NCBI GenBank assembly: GCA_007119455.1
Contig: SKPR01000218.1
Location: 1-6,631, forward strand
Reading direction: 5' to 3'
DNA: 6,631 bases
DNA from: Candidatus Brevefilum sp.
Lineage (GTDB): Bacteria; Chloroflexota; Anaerolineae; Anaerolineales; Anaerolineaceae
Each line of letters opens with the position of its first letter. Position 1 is the first letter of the stretch. The notes under the pieces were generated by a model, which saw nothing but the letters and a program-made list of their open reading frames with translations, was not told the DNA's origin and did no database searches. The position numbers and the translations under genes are program-made. This document shows, piece by piece, positions 6,198 through 6,631 of the stretch.

Positions 6198-6255
6198 TCT
6201 GACATCATCGAACAAGATCATCCACCATTAATTTTTTAAATTTGATGACGTCAGA
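6198..6255. repeat. Imperfect 15-bp inverted repeat in the divergent control region
   Basis: TCTGACATCATCGAA (6198-6212) and TTTGATGACGTCAGA (6241-6255) are complementary at 13 of 15 positions, with a 28-base AT-rich spacer. In RNA of either strand one of the two mismatches becomes a G-U pair, so a hairpin is possible as well as a DNA site. The right arm contains the perfect 8-bp palindrome TGACGTCA and covers the proposed -35 of the rightward promoter. Both arms lie just inside the start of the leftward transcript. This geometry fits an operator serving both directions. Confidence 0.6.
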
Positions 6256-6271
6256 TTATTTTTGTTATTAT
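6242..6271 (+). promoter_or_regulatory. Probable rightward promoter for the partial transglutaminase-like gene
   Basis: TTGATG (6242-6247) and TATTAT (6266-6271) are separated by 18 bases. Initiation near 6278 would give a leader of about 135 bases before the ATG at 6413. A lone TATAAT at 6396-6401 lies closer to the gene, but no -35 match accompanies it, and it would leave almost no leader. Confidence 0.4.
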
Positions 6272-6296
6272 AGCACGCACGAAAATTAAAACCCAA
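6267..6296 (-). promoter_or_regulatory. Probable leftward promoter of the radical SAM/nitroreductase operon
   Basis: On the minus strand a perfect TATAAT (6272-6267) has TTGGGT (6296-6291) 18 bases upstream. Initiation near 6260 gives a leader of about 126 bases that begins almost at the inverted repeat 6255-6198. The -10 element overlaps the -10 of the rightward promoter by five positions, so polymerase could hardly occupy both at once. Confidence 0.55.
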
Positions 6297-6412
6297 GATA
6301 TTTTTGTTGACCGAATCCACCTGGAATGATCGTAAACAGCGCTGGAGTCTGACTTTGATAGCGATCCGGGTGGCTGAAAAGGATCTGGATCAGGTTATAA
6401 TTGAGAAAGATC

Positions 6413-6631
6413 ATGACCGCGTTTATGACACTCAATCCGCAAACTTTTTATACCAGCCAGGGGACGATCAGCAACCCGGGAGAATATTCTCATCTGCTTG
6501 ATTCCTTACCAGACAGTCTGCCAGAACTGGTCTCCGCCATCCAGGGCGTTATGCTTCACCTGCATTGGGCAAAGCGATACGGCATCTCCCTCAATAAAAC
6601 CCGTCAGGCGGAGGCCAACCTCCGGACTGTA
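6413..6631 (+). CDS. N-terminus of a transglutaminase-like family protein (partial)
   Basis: This frame stays open to the right edge (73 codons). Reading from the second ATG (6425), the protein starts MTLNPQTFYTSQGTISNPG, then HLLDSLPDSLPELVSAIQG and VMLHLHWAKRYGISLNKTRQ. The pattern FYT..G.I..PG....L.D.LP..L..LV..IQG...H..WA.RYG....R is one I associate with the N-terminal region of bacterial transglutaminase-like superfamily proteins in Chloroflexota and actinobacteria. The catalytic Cys-His-Asp region would lie beyond the edge, so the function cannot be confirmed. ATG at 6413 has a weak GAG 7 bases upstream; the in-frame ATG at 6425 has no ribosome site and is the alternative. Divergent placement from the radical SAM operon, with overlapping promoters, suggests shared control. 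Confidence 0.6.
   Translation, partial: MTAFMTLNPQTFYTSQGTISNPGEYSHLLDSLPDSLPELVSAIQGVMLHLHWAKRYGISLNKTRQAEANLRTV

Noticed and set aside
6142..6412. RiPP precursor peptide upstream of the radical SAM gene
   Set aside because: No short open frame with a ribosome site and a leader/core-like sequence was found on either strand in this interval.
6304..6501. Plus-strand open frame of 65 codons in the divergent region
   Set aside because: It has no good ribosome site, and its second half overlaps in another frame the better supported partial gene starting at 6413.

Overview
The window looks like chromosomal DNA from an uncultured or poorly described bacterium, most likely a member of the Chloroflexota (Anaerolineae-like). 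That placement rests on remembered protein resemblance: the start of a membrane protein reading MDFGEVLKKAWQ...KHKILWLFGILAG, a HIT protein with the AFHHP...HILILPK layout, and a partial transglutaminase-like N-terminus. It has not been checked by a search. Base composition is moderate, coding density is high, and Shine-Dalgarno sites are clear (GGAGG and AAAGGAG types). No tRNA, rRNA, CRISPR array, insertion sequence or phage gene was seen.

Layout, left to right. (a) 1-120, minus: first 40 codons of a membrane protein that runs off the left edge, with its own promoter region at 121-233. (b) 234-2752, minus: a compact three-gene block read xpt, then a HIT-family gene, then guaA, with overlapping gene ends. 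(c) 2844-3809, minus: a family 2 glycosyltransferase with two C-terminal membrane helices, possibly the first gene of the same transcript. It has a promoter-like region with a palindrome upstream. (d) 3810-4112: about 300 bases without a convincing gene. (e) 4113-6134, minus: a radical SAM enzyme followed 3 bases later by a nitroreductase-family flavoprotein, with a strong ribosome site and a promoter. (f) 6135-6412: a divergent control region with two overlapping promoters and a long imperfect inverted repeat. (g) 6413-6631, plus: the start of a protein resembling transglutaminase-like family members, cut by the right edge.

How the genes fit together. Xpt makes XMP from xanthine and PRPP, and GuaA converts XMP to GMP, so block (b) is a xanthine-to-GMP salvage module. 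The HIT protein between them is probably a nucleotide or nucleoside-phosphoramidate hydrolase of unknown substrate. Its triad has glutamine in the first position. Block (e) is the least explained part: a translationally coupled radical SAM plus flavin oxidoreductase pair. The radical SAM protein carries exactly four cysteines besides the cluster motif and C80, which could hold a second iron-sulfur cluster. The pair is divergently transcribed from the partial transglutaminase-like gene. This suggests a small oxidative modification pathway, but nothing in the sequence identifies the substrate.
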